The notes under the pieces: generated by a model
Database searches by the model: none
Told to the model about the DNA's origin: nothing
What the model saw: the letters and a program-made list of their open reading frames with translations, nothing else
Made by a program: the position numbers and the translations under genes
Shown here: positions 10,340 to 20,019 of the stretch, one piece after another
Layout: each line of letters starts with the position of its first letter
Position numbering within the stretch: position 1 is the stretch's first letter
Assembly: GCA_032718865.1 (NCBI GenBank)
Contig: JALUTQ010000045.1
Location: 930,001 to 994,000 of the forward strand
Origin: Tilletia caries
Lineage: Eukaryota > Basidiomycota > Exobasidiomycetes > Tilletiales > Tilletiaceae
Length of the DNA: 64,000 bases
Direction: 5' to 3'

Positions 10340-10545
10340 TCCTTGGCTTCCTGGTCTGTATACAGCGATGGTCGTTTGCTCGAGATCGGCCCGGCCGGGT
10401 TTGCTTGGCGAGCTCATCAGCAACCACGTAGGCGCCGACGATGGCCCAGCAGCGCTCAGCAGCGGGCAGCGGAAAACAATGTGCGGCATCGGAAGCTCTT
10501 TGCGTGGTATGAAGTCGTCATCCGGCGTGACCTGCCGAAGCATTC
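10340..10545 (-). pseudogene. Relic of an FAD monooxygenase paralogue
   Basis: Read on the minus strand, this fragment matches the C-terminal third of the enzyme at 313-1614 in three pieces. VTPDDDF corresponds to TGSPDDDFY. WAIVGAYVVADELAKQT corresponds to CAIVGAYVLGNELAKQ. ADLEQTTIAVYRP corresponds to ADLDQVSIAFESYDK. The first and third pieces share a frame and the second is in another. The stretch that should carry the GD motif (GRVVLLGDAG) is deleted. It is therefore a decayed gene; 10546-10740 may hold more eroded sequence. Confidence 0.65.
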
Positions 10546-11623
10546 ACCGCTCTCGAGGTGGAAATCCTGTCGACCGCTTCTGGCGAGGGCATCGTTGGCA
10601 AAGAGGAAGGTCCAGATGGACAGTTTGCCGACAGGACCTGCTTTATGAAGAGCCGGTTTCTTTTTCTTCGGAGGCCAAGTGCGGACATTTCCTGCGCCTG
10701 TTTGGTGGTTCTGCACTGGTGGCGGTGAGGAACTCTTGAATTGAACGGCGGAGAGGGGGTTCTGTGGAGCACAACCCTGCGAGACGCGAAGATGACGGCC
10801 TCTGTTCTCAATGGTGTGAGCAGTGAAGGAGCTGACGATAAGCCCATGTAGGACAGATAAAGAAGATGGCCGTGGGCAGCGCCGAGTGTTCGCGTGGAAT
10901 CAAAGAGAGAGACTGGGAGAAGTTGGGAAGGAGAGGGAGCAATGAGAGAAGAGATGTGAGCACGAGAGCAGAATGGACGATCAGAGAGTCAGCATGAGCA
11001 GATGAGGTTCAGTAGTGGGGGGAAGCAAAGGAGGAAACCGGAGCCATGTCTGCGCCCGGGACATTCCCATCTGTACGTGCTCCTGTGAGTGTGGGTGTGG
11101 CGTGCTTCTTCAGCTTGGGATGGAGGAGAGCATTGCATAGAGGGACATTCAATTGAGAAAGAAATGGAGGGGGGTGATGCGACCGGACAACATGAGGCTG
11201 CATGTGGACGGCAAATAGCGGCAGGGAGAAGGCAAACGGGAGGAGGGCGCGGAAGGACCTCACGTTGTCGGGATCGGAGCGCATCACATCGCATGGGGGT
11301 GGGGGAGTGTGTATAGAGGGAGAGGAGATGTTGCAAGGAAATGCGGGCGATCACTCGGGAGAAAAAGAACCAGGGGGTCGACTGGCTGAGAAGAAAACAG
11401 TCTTGAAAAATAGCCCAAGGACAGCCTGTCCTCCGCCAAACGTGATGAATGGAGTACGCGTCCCTTCCGAACCCTCCTGCATGGTTGAGCCTTCTCCCAA
11501 CATGTTCTTGCCCAGGCGGTTGACACGGATCCCATCGTCTCGTTGCGAAAGTCTATTCCTTGAAGAAGAAGCAGACTAAGGCGTGGCTATTCGTCGACAT
11601 CAGTGATGCGTGTGCGAACTCAT
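10546..11623. other. Intergenic, purine-rich, no gene seen
   Basis: About 1.1 kb between the monooxygenase relic and the 3' end of the eS10 gene. The plus strand is purine-rich (GAGAGA, GGAGGA runs at about 10870-11000 and 11100-11400). No protein family, tRNA or transposon end was recognised. Confidence 0.4.
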
Positions 11624-12554
11624 TTACTGGGGGGCACCACGGCCGACACCGGCGGCGGCGTACCGGGGGCGGAAGCCCTCCCCAGGTGCACCCTCCTTGC
11701 CAGCGTCGCGGCGAGATCGGTACTCTGTATTCCATGAGGAGATGGGATAGCCTGTCAGCAACATTGTCCCGCATCGCAGAACGTAGTGAACGAAGACTCA
11801 CCGTCACGGTCTCCACCACGCTCGGGACGGTCGCCGCGGGGAGCGCGGTATGCGCCACCCTCGCGGGGCCCGGGTGCAGAGCGAGCGGGCCGTTGAGGGC
11901 GCTTGTGGGTGGCAGGCACGATCTCAGAGGGGAGGTGGAGGTACTCGCGGAGGTACTCGAGGCCCTCGTTGGTGAGGACGTAGAAGTACCACTGCCAGGA
12001 GAACTGGGTGTGGACGAAACCCTTGGAGGTGAGGGACTGCATGGCCTTGACGACGTGCAGGTTGGCGATGCCCTCGAGCTCGGGGTGCTCGACCTCGAAG
12101 TTCTTGGGAGCGACGAGGACGCCGTCCTTGAAGAGCTGGCTGTAGATTTGGTTGCGGTGGGCCTTGGGGATGAGCACTGGAGAAGGTAGGAGAGGCAAGC
12201 ACAGAGAAGAGTCAGCACTGTCCGCACGCTCCTAGCATTCCATCAGGTCCGCAAGCGCTCCGAAGTCTGCCGCCAATCCAGCTGCTTCCCGGTCCCTGCT
12301 CCATGAGCTAACTCCAGCAGCGGTGCCCCCACGTAGACCGTGATGGGCGCTCATGACGAGCCGCATCCAGCGCCATGCTTCCGCAGCGCGCAGCTCCTGC
12401 CGATGCAGATAAATGCCGCCCATCCGTCGCTGTTCACCACAATGCCGCTCCACCGCATCCCTATATGCATGGTGCCGCCGGGTGTCGGCCAGCAGTCCCG
12501 CCAGGCTGCTCCGATGCGCGCGGACCTCCTTCCTCGCCGATGCGCGTACTCACT
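11624..12554 (-). CDS. RPS10: 40S ribosomal protein eS10
   Basis: Three exons: 12554 (one base), 12176-11802 and 11724-11624; 158 aa. The start MLIPKAHRNQIYSQLFKDGV and the body VLTNEGLEYLREYLHLP are diagnostic of eS10, a winged-helix protein of the small-subunit head. The C-terminus ends in a Gly/Arg tail, RPRYAAAGVGRGAPQ. The start codon is split: exon 1 (5' UTR plus A) ends CCCAACA before donor GTGAGTACG, and exon 2 begins TGCTC after CTCCAG, giving ATG-CTC-ATC-CCC. No other ATG lies at the conserved N-terminus, so this spliced start is needed. Introns are 377 and 77 nt. It is divergent from eS25, which has the same arrangement. Confidence 0.93.
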
Positions 12555-12835
12555 GTTGGGCGAGTGTCCTGTCTTGATGTCTTGACGAGGGTGAAGATGC
12601 GTGTGCTACGGAGCGACGAGGTGTGCAGCCAGATGAGGTTGCGAAGAAAAGGTGGAAGCGCTTTGCCATGTGGGCACTCAGCAAGTGATCACGTGATCTG
12701 GTGATCTGATCATGTGGAGGCCCATGGGAAAAACTGATCGGATCAAATTCTGCCCACCTCTGTCGAACTCACCTCACCTTCCGCTCTCCCCATCGGATTC
12801 CTTCGACCACGACCACATCACACACATAGTCCAAC
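12555..12835. promoter_or_regulatory. Shared divergent promoter of eS10 and eS25
   Basis: Only about 280 bp separates the first exon bases carrying the A of the two start codons, so the 5' UTRs and promoters of both ribosomal protein genes lie here. A perfect 12-bp palindrome GATCACGTGATC (12687-12698) with a CACGTG core sits near the middle. Further GATC/TGATCA motifs follow at about 12700-12745. Co-regulation is inferred from the arrangement. Confidence 0.6.
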
Positions 12836-13610
12836 AGTGAGTAGCACAGCAACCACAGCACAGCAGTACAGCAGGACCACTGGCAGCAGCAGGCAGCGGC
12901 CGCAACAGCAGGCGATGTGGATGCGGTCTGCAAGGGTCGGTACACACGAGGCCTGGGGCTTCAGCTTCACAGCAGGGTGGTGCGGACCAGGGGTTGAGGA
13001 TGGGCAACGATGTCAGCGTACGTCGCTGATGCCTTGCAACTGCGGGACTTCAACGATCCAACAACATCAGTCTACCGCTGCCTCCGACTTCGTGCCTTCC
13101 CGCCAGCTGCCAATCGCGACCTGCTGTTCTGCTTTCTTGTGCTGTCAGCCACGTCCCATGCGCAGAGTGCTGACTTCGACCCCTTTATCTCTTCTGCCTC
13201 CCGTCAGTGCCTCCCAAGAAGGCCGCCATTCTCGCTTCGGCGACCAAGTCAAACAAGAAGAAGAAGTGGTCTAAGGGCAAAGTTAAGGACAAGGTAAGTG
13301 TCTCCATCCATCCAGGGTCCACATCTCGCACATACACCCATCCACTGACTCTTCTTCTCTACTCTCTCTCTCTCTCTCTCACCCTTCCCAGGCCGCCAAC
13401 GCCGTCGTCCTCGACCGCCCGCTGTACGACCGAATCCTGAAGGAGGTCCCCACCTTCAAGATGATCTCACAGTCGACCCTCGTCGACCGTCTCAAGATCA
13501 ACGGTTCGCTCGCCCGCGTCGCCATCAAGCACCTCGAGCGGGAGGGACAGATCAAGCGGATCATCCACCACCACTCCCAGTTGGTCTACACACGGACATC
13601 TGGCGAGTAG
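12836..13610 (+). CDS. RPS25: 40S ribosomal protein eS25
   Basis: Three exons: 12836 (one base, A), 13208-13293 and 13392-13610; 101 aa. The basic N-terminus MPPKKAAILASATKSNKKKK and the winged-helix core RLKINGSLARVAIKHLEREG are typical of eS25, a small-subunit head protein. As in eS10, the ATG is split: CCAACA is followed by donor GTGAGTAGC, and the next exon begins TGCCTCCC after CGTCAG. Introns are 371 and 98 nt; the second contains a CT microsatellite just before its acceptor. Length matches the family (about 100 aa). Confidence 0.93.
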
Positions 13611-14106
13611 ATTTCGCTCGCTTTGCGTACAAGAACACACATACACACACACACAGCACACACACACACACAAGGCCATGGGTGCGGCGGATCGATTCAG
13701 TTCCGTTCGATACTCTTGTGTCTACCGGTCGTAAACGCATGCTCGCAAATTGTCCCTCTCACACAACCATTTTCGCCCCATGCAATCTACCACATAGCCA
13801 GCCTCTCTTGAACTCGACCTTCGTTGTGACTTGTGAACCCTTCCGATGATTGCTCTCTGAAGGAAAGGTTTGGTGAAGCGCGGGTGAAACCTTTGAGGAT
13901 GCACGCGATGTCAAGGTCCAGAGTCCCAACAGTTCTAGGGCAGAGGGTGTGGAGTGATTGATTACGGTTGCTTGGAAACAAAGGAAAGTTGTCTACCGCC
14001 TCTGTGTGGCATGAGCAAGACAGGGTAAAACGGAGGGAGCAGTGGGAAGGTGGGAGATAGGGGAGGGAAGGAAAGCCTCCTACTACAGCCGCGATTCCCC
14101 GGCTAG
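13611..14106. other. Convergent 3' region with CA microsatellite
   Basis: This lies between the converging eS25 and aldolase genes and holds both 3' UTRs. A (CA)n tract runs from about 13635 to 13673. No gene is seen. Confidence 0.5.
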
Positions 14107-15802
14107 TCAAAGCTGACCAGCCGAAAGCAAGTCCTGATAGGCGATTGTGCAGCGCTTGTGCATGGTCTTCTCGCCCTCGCGCACCCACACACGTGGGTCG
14201 TAGAACTTCTTGTTGGGCTTGTCGGCGCCGTCGGGGTTGCCGACTTGGGTGAGGAGATAATCCTTCTTGTTCAGCACAAAGTCGCGGATACCCTCGAGGT
14301 AGGCATATTGCGTGTCCGTGTCGACGTTCATCTTGACAACCTGTGGAAAGAAAAGGATGGGAGAAGGTAAATACGTTTGAGATCCTCAGTCAAGTTAGTG
14401 GTTCGTATGAAAGTACTTACGCCGTTCTTGACAGCGGTGGTGATCTCGTGCTTCTCGGAACCGGAACCACCGTGGAAGACGAGGAAGCTGCAGATAGTGG
14501 AAAGGCAAGGGAGAACGCGAAAAGGGAGTGAGCCATCTCTGCATGAACGAACGTGCAGGACACGTCTAATCTGCCCAATATTGAGTAGGGAAACTTACAC
14601 AGGCTTGTCCTCCTCAGTCTTGAGCTGTTCGCGCACGTAGTCCTGGTGCTTGCGGAGGAGCTCGGGCTGGAGGGATACGTTTCCGGGCTTGTATACACCC
14701 TAAAGAAAGTGAACATGGCACCAAAAAGAAAAAGCGGTGTCAGGCAACTCGCGCATACCAGGCGCAGGTAGGAAGATGGGGACTCACGTGGACGTTACCG
14801 AAACCAGCAGCGATGGAGAAGTTGGGAGTGATCTTCAAGAATGCTTCGTAGATCTCCCAGATGTCCTCGGGCTGGGTGTACAGAGCAGCATTGTCGACGC
14901 CCTCGTTGTTCACACCGTCCTCCTCACCACCGGTGATGCCGATCTCCATCTCGAGCCAGACTCCGATCTTGGCCATGCGGTCGAGGTACTTCACGCAGGT
15001 GGCGATGTTCTCCTCCTTGGACTCCTCGGAGAGGTCGAGCATGTGCGAGCTGAGCCATTACAGGGGAGAGACGCGTCGTTCAGCATGATGCGCACCTCAG
15101 GGGTCACGAACTGGCCAAGACGCGACGCGTTCTGAACTTGCCTGAACAGAGGCTCGCCAGTCTTCTTGAAGTACTCCTCATCAGCCTCGAGCATGCCTGT
15201 GAAATGAGAAAACGCGATGAGAAACTTCCGGATGAGCCAAAGCGCGACCAAGGAAGGAGAAAGAACGAAAACGCACCATCGAACCAAGGAAGGAGCTTCT
15301 TGGCGCAGTGGTCAGAGTGAATGATCACGGGGACGCCGTACAGGGGTGCGACGTTACGGATGTGGTGGGCAGCGGCGACGGCGCCTGCGATGGAGGCCTG
15401 CTGCTTGTCGTTAGCGAGACCCTTGCCGGCAAAGTACGCGGCACCACCCTGGGAGACCTGGAGGATGACGGGCGACTTGGCGTCCCGGGCGGCCTCGAGG
15501 GCGGCGTTGGCGGTGGAGCTGTCAGGAGTAAGGGAGGATGTCAGGACATCACCCATTCGTGCGCGTTAGGTGGGGGATGCATGTATGCCATCTCTTCTGC
15601 GGTCTGACCTCGAGGTGACGTTGAAGGCGGGGATGGCGTATCCGTTGGAGCGTGCGTGGGCGAAGACCTTGTACACGTCCTTGCCTGATCGCGGGAATGC
15701 CCAGAGAGAAGAAGGTCAGCGTGGGGGAGCTGAACGCAGGTGTATGCGTGCATGCTCACCGCTGACGACGCCAGCAGGGGCGATTTGAGAAAGACCGGGC
15801 AT
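14107..15802 (-). CDS. FBA1: Fructose-bisphosphate aldolase, class II
   Basis: Eight exons: 15802-15760, 15684-15609, 15518-15277, 15196-15142, 15049-14788, 14699-14599, 14487-14421, 14340-14107. They total 359 aa, the usual length of fungal class II aldolase (EC 4.1.2.13), which splits fructose-1,6-bisphosphate in glycolysis using Zn2+. Visible features are PAGVV near the start, INVT-type AFNVTSSSTANAA, IIHSDHCAKK with the Zn ligand His110, LEMEIGITGGEEDG, AAGFGNVHG with a second Zn His, VFHGGSGS with the third, and MNVDTDTQYAYLEG. The intron after PLF has a GC donor (GCAAGT; 15141-15050). All others are GT-AG, 75-111 nt. Confidence 0.95.
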
Positions 15803-16251
15803 GGTGATGGATAAGTGAGTAGTTGGTGGGTCTGATAAGAGTCGCAGTGACAGAGACCAGTCAGCAACCAGCATGCAGAAGGAGCGCAGGCCATGCCCTG
15901 GGGGACAGCATGTATCTGGGAGAGCTACCTACAGAGAGTGTCTATCAGAGCGAAGGTGGTGGACGTGAACAAGGGAGAACGGCCTTCCTCAGTTCCACTT
16001 TGTTGGTGTGTTGGACTCTCGTCCGGAAGACGTCCATGCGCGTTCCTCTCAACTTCCGGGCAGGTCCGTGCAAATCACCGAGGTAACCACGAACCCTCAA
16101 CCGAGCCCAGACCGGGTCTCTCACCAACCAGGAGGGAGTCTCTCAGCACCAACACGCACAGGCTCGACCTTGGGGAGCCGGTCCAGGGAGTGGTGATGGC
16201 ATTGACATTGATTAATGATTGAGCCGGCCGGAATGTACGAGAGTTTCCTCC
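15803..16251. other. Upstream region of aldolase and 3' flank of Derlin
   Basis: About 450 bp between two minus-strand genes, presumably the aldolase promoter and the Derlin 3' UTR. No coding family was recognised. Confidence 0.4.
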
Positions 16252-17769
16252 TCAGTCGTCCAGTCGCCGCCCTCCGCCTCCGCCCCAGGCTTGTGACGCT
16301 GGAGAAGCTGTACCAACTTTCCCATCCTCGCCCTCTTTGCCCTTGTCCTTGCCCTCCGCCGTCGCCCGTCTCTGCTCAGCTACCCGACCACCGCTCCCAC
16401 TCGCATCCAACTCAGGCTCGTCTGCCGCTCCTCCAGCCTCCTTCTTGTCCACTGCCGACCCGAACTGAAGCGAATGCACATTCCCGTGCGCTCCTTGTCC
16501 TGAACCTGTGCCTGCTGATGTCGATGCAGCTGTCCGTCGAACGGCCGAATTCGATGTCAGGGGCGATGACGAAGCCAGGGCACTCGTGTGGGATGTTTTT
16601 GTCGAATCTTGTTGGAGGACGTTCGAACCCGCGGCCGCTTGCTGAGCACGTCCTGCAATGCTGTCATTCCGCGCCGCTCTGTTTCTTCGCTCAATCGCCT
16701 CCAACATGGCCTCACGCCGAGCTGCCTCAGGGTCATTTCTCCGCGCAGCTGAAGTTGATGTTGAAGAGCCCCCGCCACTTCCTGACGAGAAGAGGTTGCC
16801 GAACCAGCCGCCGGTCGAAGCGGATGACGACGATCCCGTGGGAGGCTGACGTGAAGCCGTGCTTCCACCGGATGGAGCGGCGGTAGGTGCGCTCCCAAAC
16901 GCCCGGCCGCGGGGTGCGAACGCAGTTCCGAAAGGCGTACTCCGCATCGCCCTTCCTCCTCCCGTCGTAGCACCGGACGACGATGTGTGTGTAGCCGAGG
17001 CCCCCGACACAGGATCCGTCGAATCCGGCAGGAGGCGCTGAAGCACCTGTGGCGGCTCACACACGAATTTCTGTACCACACCCACGACTCTCTTAAATAT
17101 CGATCCCTGGGAACTGAGCCGAGAGCCGGGTGGGGGGCGAGGGATCTCATCCCGAATGTAGTGAATCGCGTACGCGGCCAGAATGCCGGTCCCGCTCTGG
17201 ATGGCCGTATGCGGTCCGCCCATGAGGACATCGAGAACGAGATAGGCGTATGGCAGCAGAGGCGCGGGAACATTCACCACTCCGAACAGATTGACCGAGT
17301 TCGATCGGTAGGCGCGACTCCAGAATGTCGTGATGGCATACAACATCGGACGGAAGAGCACGGCCGAGTTGAGGGGGATGTTGAGCAGCACAATGAGAGC
17401 ATTGGTCTGGATCAGCGTCCACGCATACGCACTCGACGACCGATAGAACGGTTCGCCCTCCTCGAGCGCGGTGCTGGATCGGAAGAGGGCGAGGATATCA
17501 AAGATGAGCTGGATACCGTTCCCTGCGAAGAAGAAGCTGGTGAAGAGACGCCAGAACTGGTACCGGTAGCGGATGAAGGGCCAGTAGAGGACGAAGGGGG
17601 AGACGTCGAGGATCTTCAGGATCACGGGAATGGTCAGGCCGAGGGATCCCAGGATGAGGAAGCGGGAGACGGGTGGGATCTTCTTGCTGTGGAATGATGA
17701 GGGGCGAAGGGTCAGTCAAGTCACGGCAGAAACCACAGTGGCGAGTGACGAAACTCACAGTTCGTCCAT
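16252..17769 (-). CDS. DER1: Derlin-family ER membrane protein
   Basis: Two exons: 17769-17759 and 17686-16252; 481 aa. The N-terminal 210 residues carry the Derlin/rhomboid-like fold: MDELKKIPPVSRFL, the YRYQFWRLFTSFFF segment (WR motif and first loop), several hydrophobic helices, and NSVNLFGVVNVPAPLLPYAY. Derlins are catalytically dead rhomboids in the ER membrane that help retrotranslocate misfolded proteins with Hrd1 and Cdc48. After about residue 220 comes a long Ser/Gly/Ala-rich cytosolic tail, so the protein is roughly twice the usual 210-260 aa. The 11-nt first exon is supported by the conserved N-terminus it restores. The gene starts 235 bp from divergent CWC24. Confidence 0.88.
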
Positions 17770-18003
17770 TGTGAGCGCTCGTCAGTGTGCTTCTGTTGTC
17801 CCTTGCCTGCCAGTCAGGGTTACGTTCGATGTCGAGGTCGTGTGGCTCGAGCTCATCGTTGCGGGACGTGGAACGAGCGAGTGAAGGTGAGCGCTTATGT
17901 CCGTCAGTCGGAGATACTGATCTACTCGCCTGCCACTCATCCATGCACTCGACACCCATCATCGCTCACGACTCTTCCCTGCTGACTCTCACACAGGGCC
18001 AAT
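17770..18003. promoter_or_regulatory. Divergent promoter region between Derlin and CWC24
   Basis: 234 bp separate the two ATGs, so both promoters and 5' UTRs must lie here. No specific element was recognised. Confidence 0.45.
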
Positions 18004-19218
18004 ATGACAGACGCCCAAGCTCCCCCTGCTGGCTCAGGCGCAAGCCCAGATGCTGTCGCCGCTCCGCTCTTCAAGAAGAAGGCCCCACGGAATCGCGATG
18101 TACGAGCACGACCGGTCGAACCATCCTCATCGAATGAAACTGCGGCGATCGCACACGACGACCCAAATGACGCCGCAAGGAGCGCCAGTGTCGTAGATGA
18201 TGCGCAGGACGAGTCCGCGCGCTCTGAAGTCGTGTTGAAGCGCAAAACACACTCCGGATCGAATCCACTCGTGCAGCGCACGGTCGGCGCAGCTTCCCTC
18301 GCGAACAAGCGACAACGACTGGATTCCCCCGCTGACGACGACGAGTACGGTGGCGCGGGACACTTGGATCGCTTCGGAGCGCGAACGATAAACTCCTCTG
18401 TTCGAGCAGGTGGCAGTGGCACTGGTGGGATGGATGATGTCCCCGATACGAGATCAAGTCGCCAAAAGGCACAGGATGATGCCACCAGGGGACGCAACTG
18501 GAACGGAGCCGACGGAGAAGAAGACGCCCCCGGATCCAGCTTGCAACTCTCCAAAGACGACCCGGAGGCAGACGACGGACTGTACCGCGGCCTGACAGCG
18601 TATAAATCACATGTTCCCACCGACCGAGACGATGGGTCCTCCTCCAAGGTCCGCGCCAAAGGACCGATCAAACCCACTGCCAACATCCGCACCATCTCAG
18701 TCGTCGACTATCAGCCCGACGTATGCAAAGACTACAAGGAGACCGGGTACTGCGGTTTCGGAGACACGTGCAAGTTCTTACACGACCGGAGCGACTACCT
18801 CGCCGGCTGGCAGCTTGCCCTCGTCCCGGAATCTTACTCGGGCGGGAAGCGGAGGGACAACGTCTCACTGGGCATCCTCGACGCGGAGGAGGAACAACTG
18901 CTGAACGAGGAAGACGAAGAGATCCCCTTCGCATGTCTGATCTGTCGCCAGCCATTCACGGAACCGGTGGTCACCCGCTGCGGACACTACTTCTGCATGG
19001 CATGCGCCATCAAGCGGTACGGGAAGAATCCCAAGTGTTTCGCGTGTGGGAAACCGACGAATGGACTGTTCAGTGCTGCGACGAAGATTTTGGAGCGGAT
19101 GGAGAAGAAGCGGGAGGCGAAGGCGGATTCGCTGAGGGATCGGAGGAAGGCGTGGGGGCAGGAGGGCGAGGAGCAGACGAGCGGGGAGATCTTGGAGGGA
19201 GTTGAGATTGGCGACTGA
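18004..19218 (+). CDS. CWC24: Pre-mRNA splicing factor Cwc24 / RNF113 (CCCH zinc finger plus RING)
   Basis: Single exon, 404 aa. The first 230 residues are disordered and acidic/Ser-rich. A C3H1 zinc finger (VCKDYKETGYCGFGDTCKFL then H) lies at about 240-260. A RING finger lies at about 309-347 (CLICRQPFTEPVVTRCGHYF, then C-x2-C and CFACGKP). A short charged helix follows. This CCCH-then-RING order is specific to Cwc24/RNF113A, a factor that joins the spliceosome around catalytic activation and guards the 5' splice site. The ATG at 18004 follows CAAT and gives the family's usual basic start (PLFKKKAPRNRDVRARP). Confidence 0.92.
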   Translation: MTDAQAPPAGSGASPDAVAAPLFKKKAPRNRDVRARPVEPSSSNETAAIAHDDPNDAARSASVVDDAQDESARSEVVLKRKTHSGSNPLVQRTVGAASLANKRQRLDSPADDDEYGGAGHLDRFGARTINSSVRAGGSGTGGMDDVPDTRSSRQKAQDDATRGRNWNGADGEEDAPGSSLQLSKDDPEADDGLYRGLTAYKSHVPTDRDDGSSSKVRAKGPIKPTANIRTISVVDYQPDVCKDYKETGYCGFGDTCKFLHDRSDYLAGWQLALVPESYSGGKRRDNVSLGILDAEEEQLLNEEDEEIPFACLICRQPFTEPVVTRCGHYFCMACAIKRYGKNPKCFACGKPTNGLFSAATKILERMEKKREAKADSLRDRRKAWGQEGEEQTSGEILEGVEIGD

Positions 19219-20019
19219 GCTTGCCTGCTTGCTCACGAACGAATAACGATTTCCATTCCACTGTTGTACTGTACCATCTGCTGTCTTGCAATAATCATTC
19301 CATCATCCATTGTGAACTTGTGCTTTCAAAACGTTGCGCAACGAAGGAGGCTGGGCGTCCATCGCAAAACTTTTCGCCGAGGAGGCCGGCCGCACAAGAA
19401 GCGGCGTCTGTGCTCGATCCGGTTCATCTCGACGACGAGGACGCGGTTCGACCTGGTGAAGGATTATAAGAAGGAGCTGCGTGCGTGTCAATGACGTTTC
19501 TCTTGCCTCGCCTTCCCATCGCTCCTGCTCTTGCTCGTCCCGGGACGCGCTCTTTCTCTGTCGCCCTCAACACCTCCTCAAGAAGGATCCCGTCAACGCG
19601 CATCGCTTCGGTAAGTCCTTTGGATGCGCACCCCCTTGCCCTTCCTCCCTCCCCCTCCTCGCCGCCGTGCGTTCTTGCAAGGGCCTTCGAATGATGACAT
19701 TACATGTCAGAACAATCCAACGCCAAGGCTTTTCTGCCAGTGCGGACCTCTATCATTAATTAGACACTGATTTCCTCCACCCACCTCCTCCCTTGCCCCC
19801 CTCATGTCCCCACGACGTTCACTCGGATGTTCAAGAACGCTGACCCTCTCTTCTTGTCTCCCTCCACGTCTTCCCCTCCCCCTCCCTCTATTCTTGATTT
19901 TCGAACCCTGTGTATCCTCCTCGTTTCCCCAGTCTGCCTCCGTAGCGACATCCAATTCCATTCTTGCCTCGAATCATCTGCCTTTGCGCCGCCTCCTTCC
20001 TTCTGTCGTTCGACGGAGC
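19219..20019 (+). other. CWC24 3' flank and possible upstream exons of the aldehyde dehydrogenase
   Basis: No complete gene is seen. ATG at 19491 opens a 40-codon segment ending exactly at a GTAAGT donor (19611). Its product, rich in Arg/Ser/Ala and free of acidic residues, resembles a mitochondrial presequence. A good acceptor at 19931-19932 (TTTCCCCAG) reopens the frame of the downstream dehydrogenase. Splicing 19491-19610 to 19933-20101 would add 69 residues of presequence-like sequence in frame. The 322-nt intron would be long for this window, so this is an option only. Confidence 0.4.

Noticed and set aside
12177..12553. snoRNA hosted in the long first introns of eS10 or eS25
   Set aside because: I looked for C box (RTGATGA) and D box (CTGA) pairs and found no convincing set in either intron.
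19320..19496. Basic plus-strand peptide (RRGGRPHKKRR and on) after CWC24 as a small ribosomal protein
   Set aside because: It does not match any ribosomal protein I know and has no clear start; treated as 3' flank.
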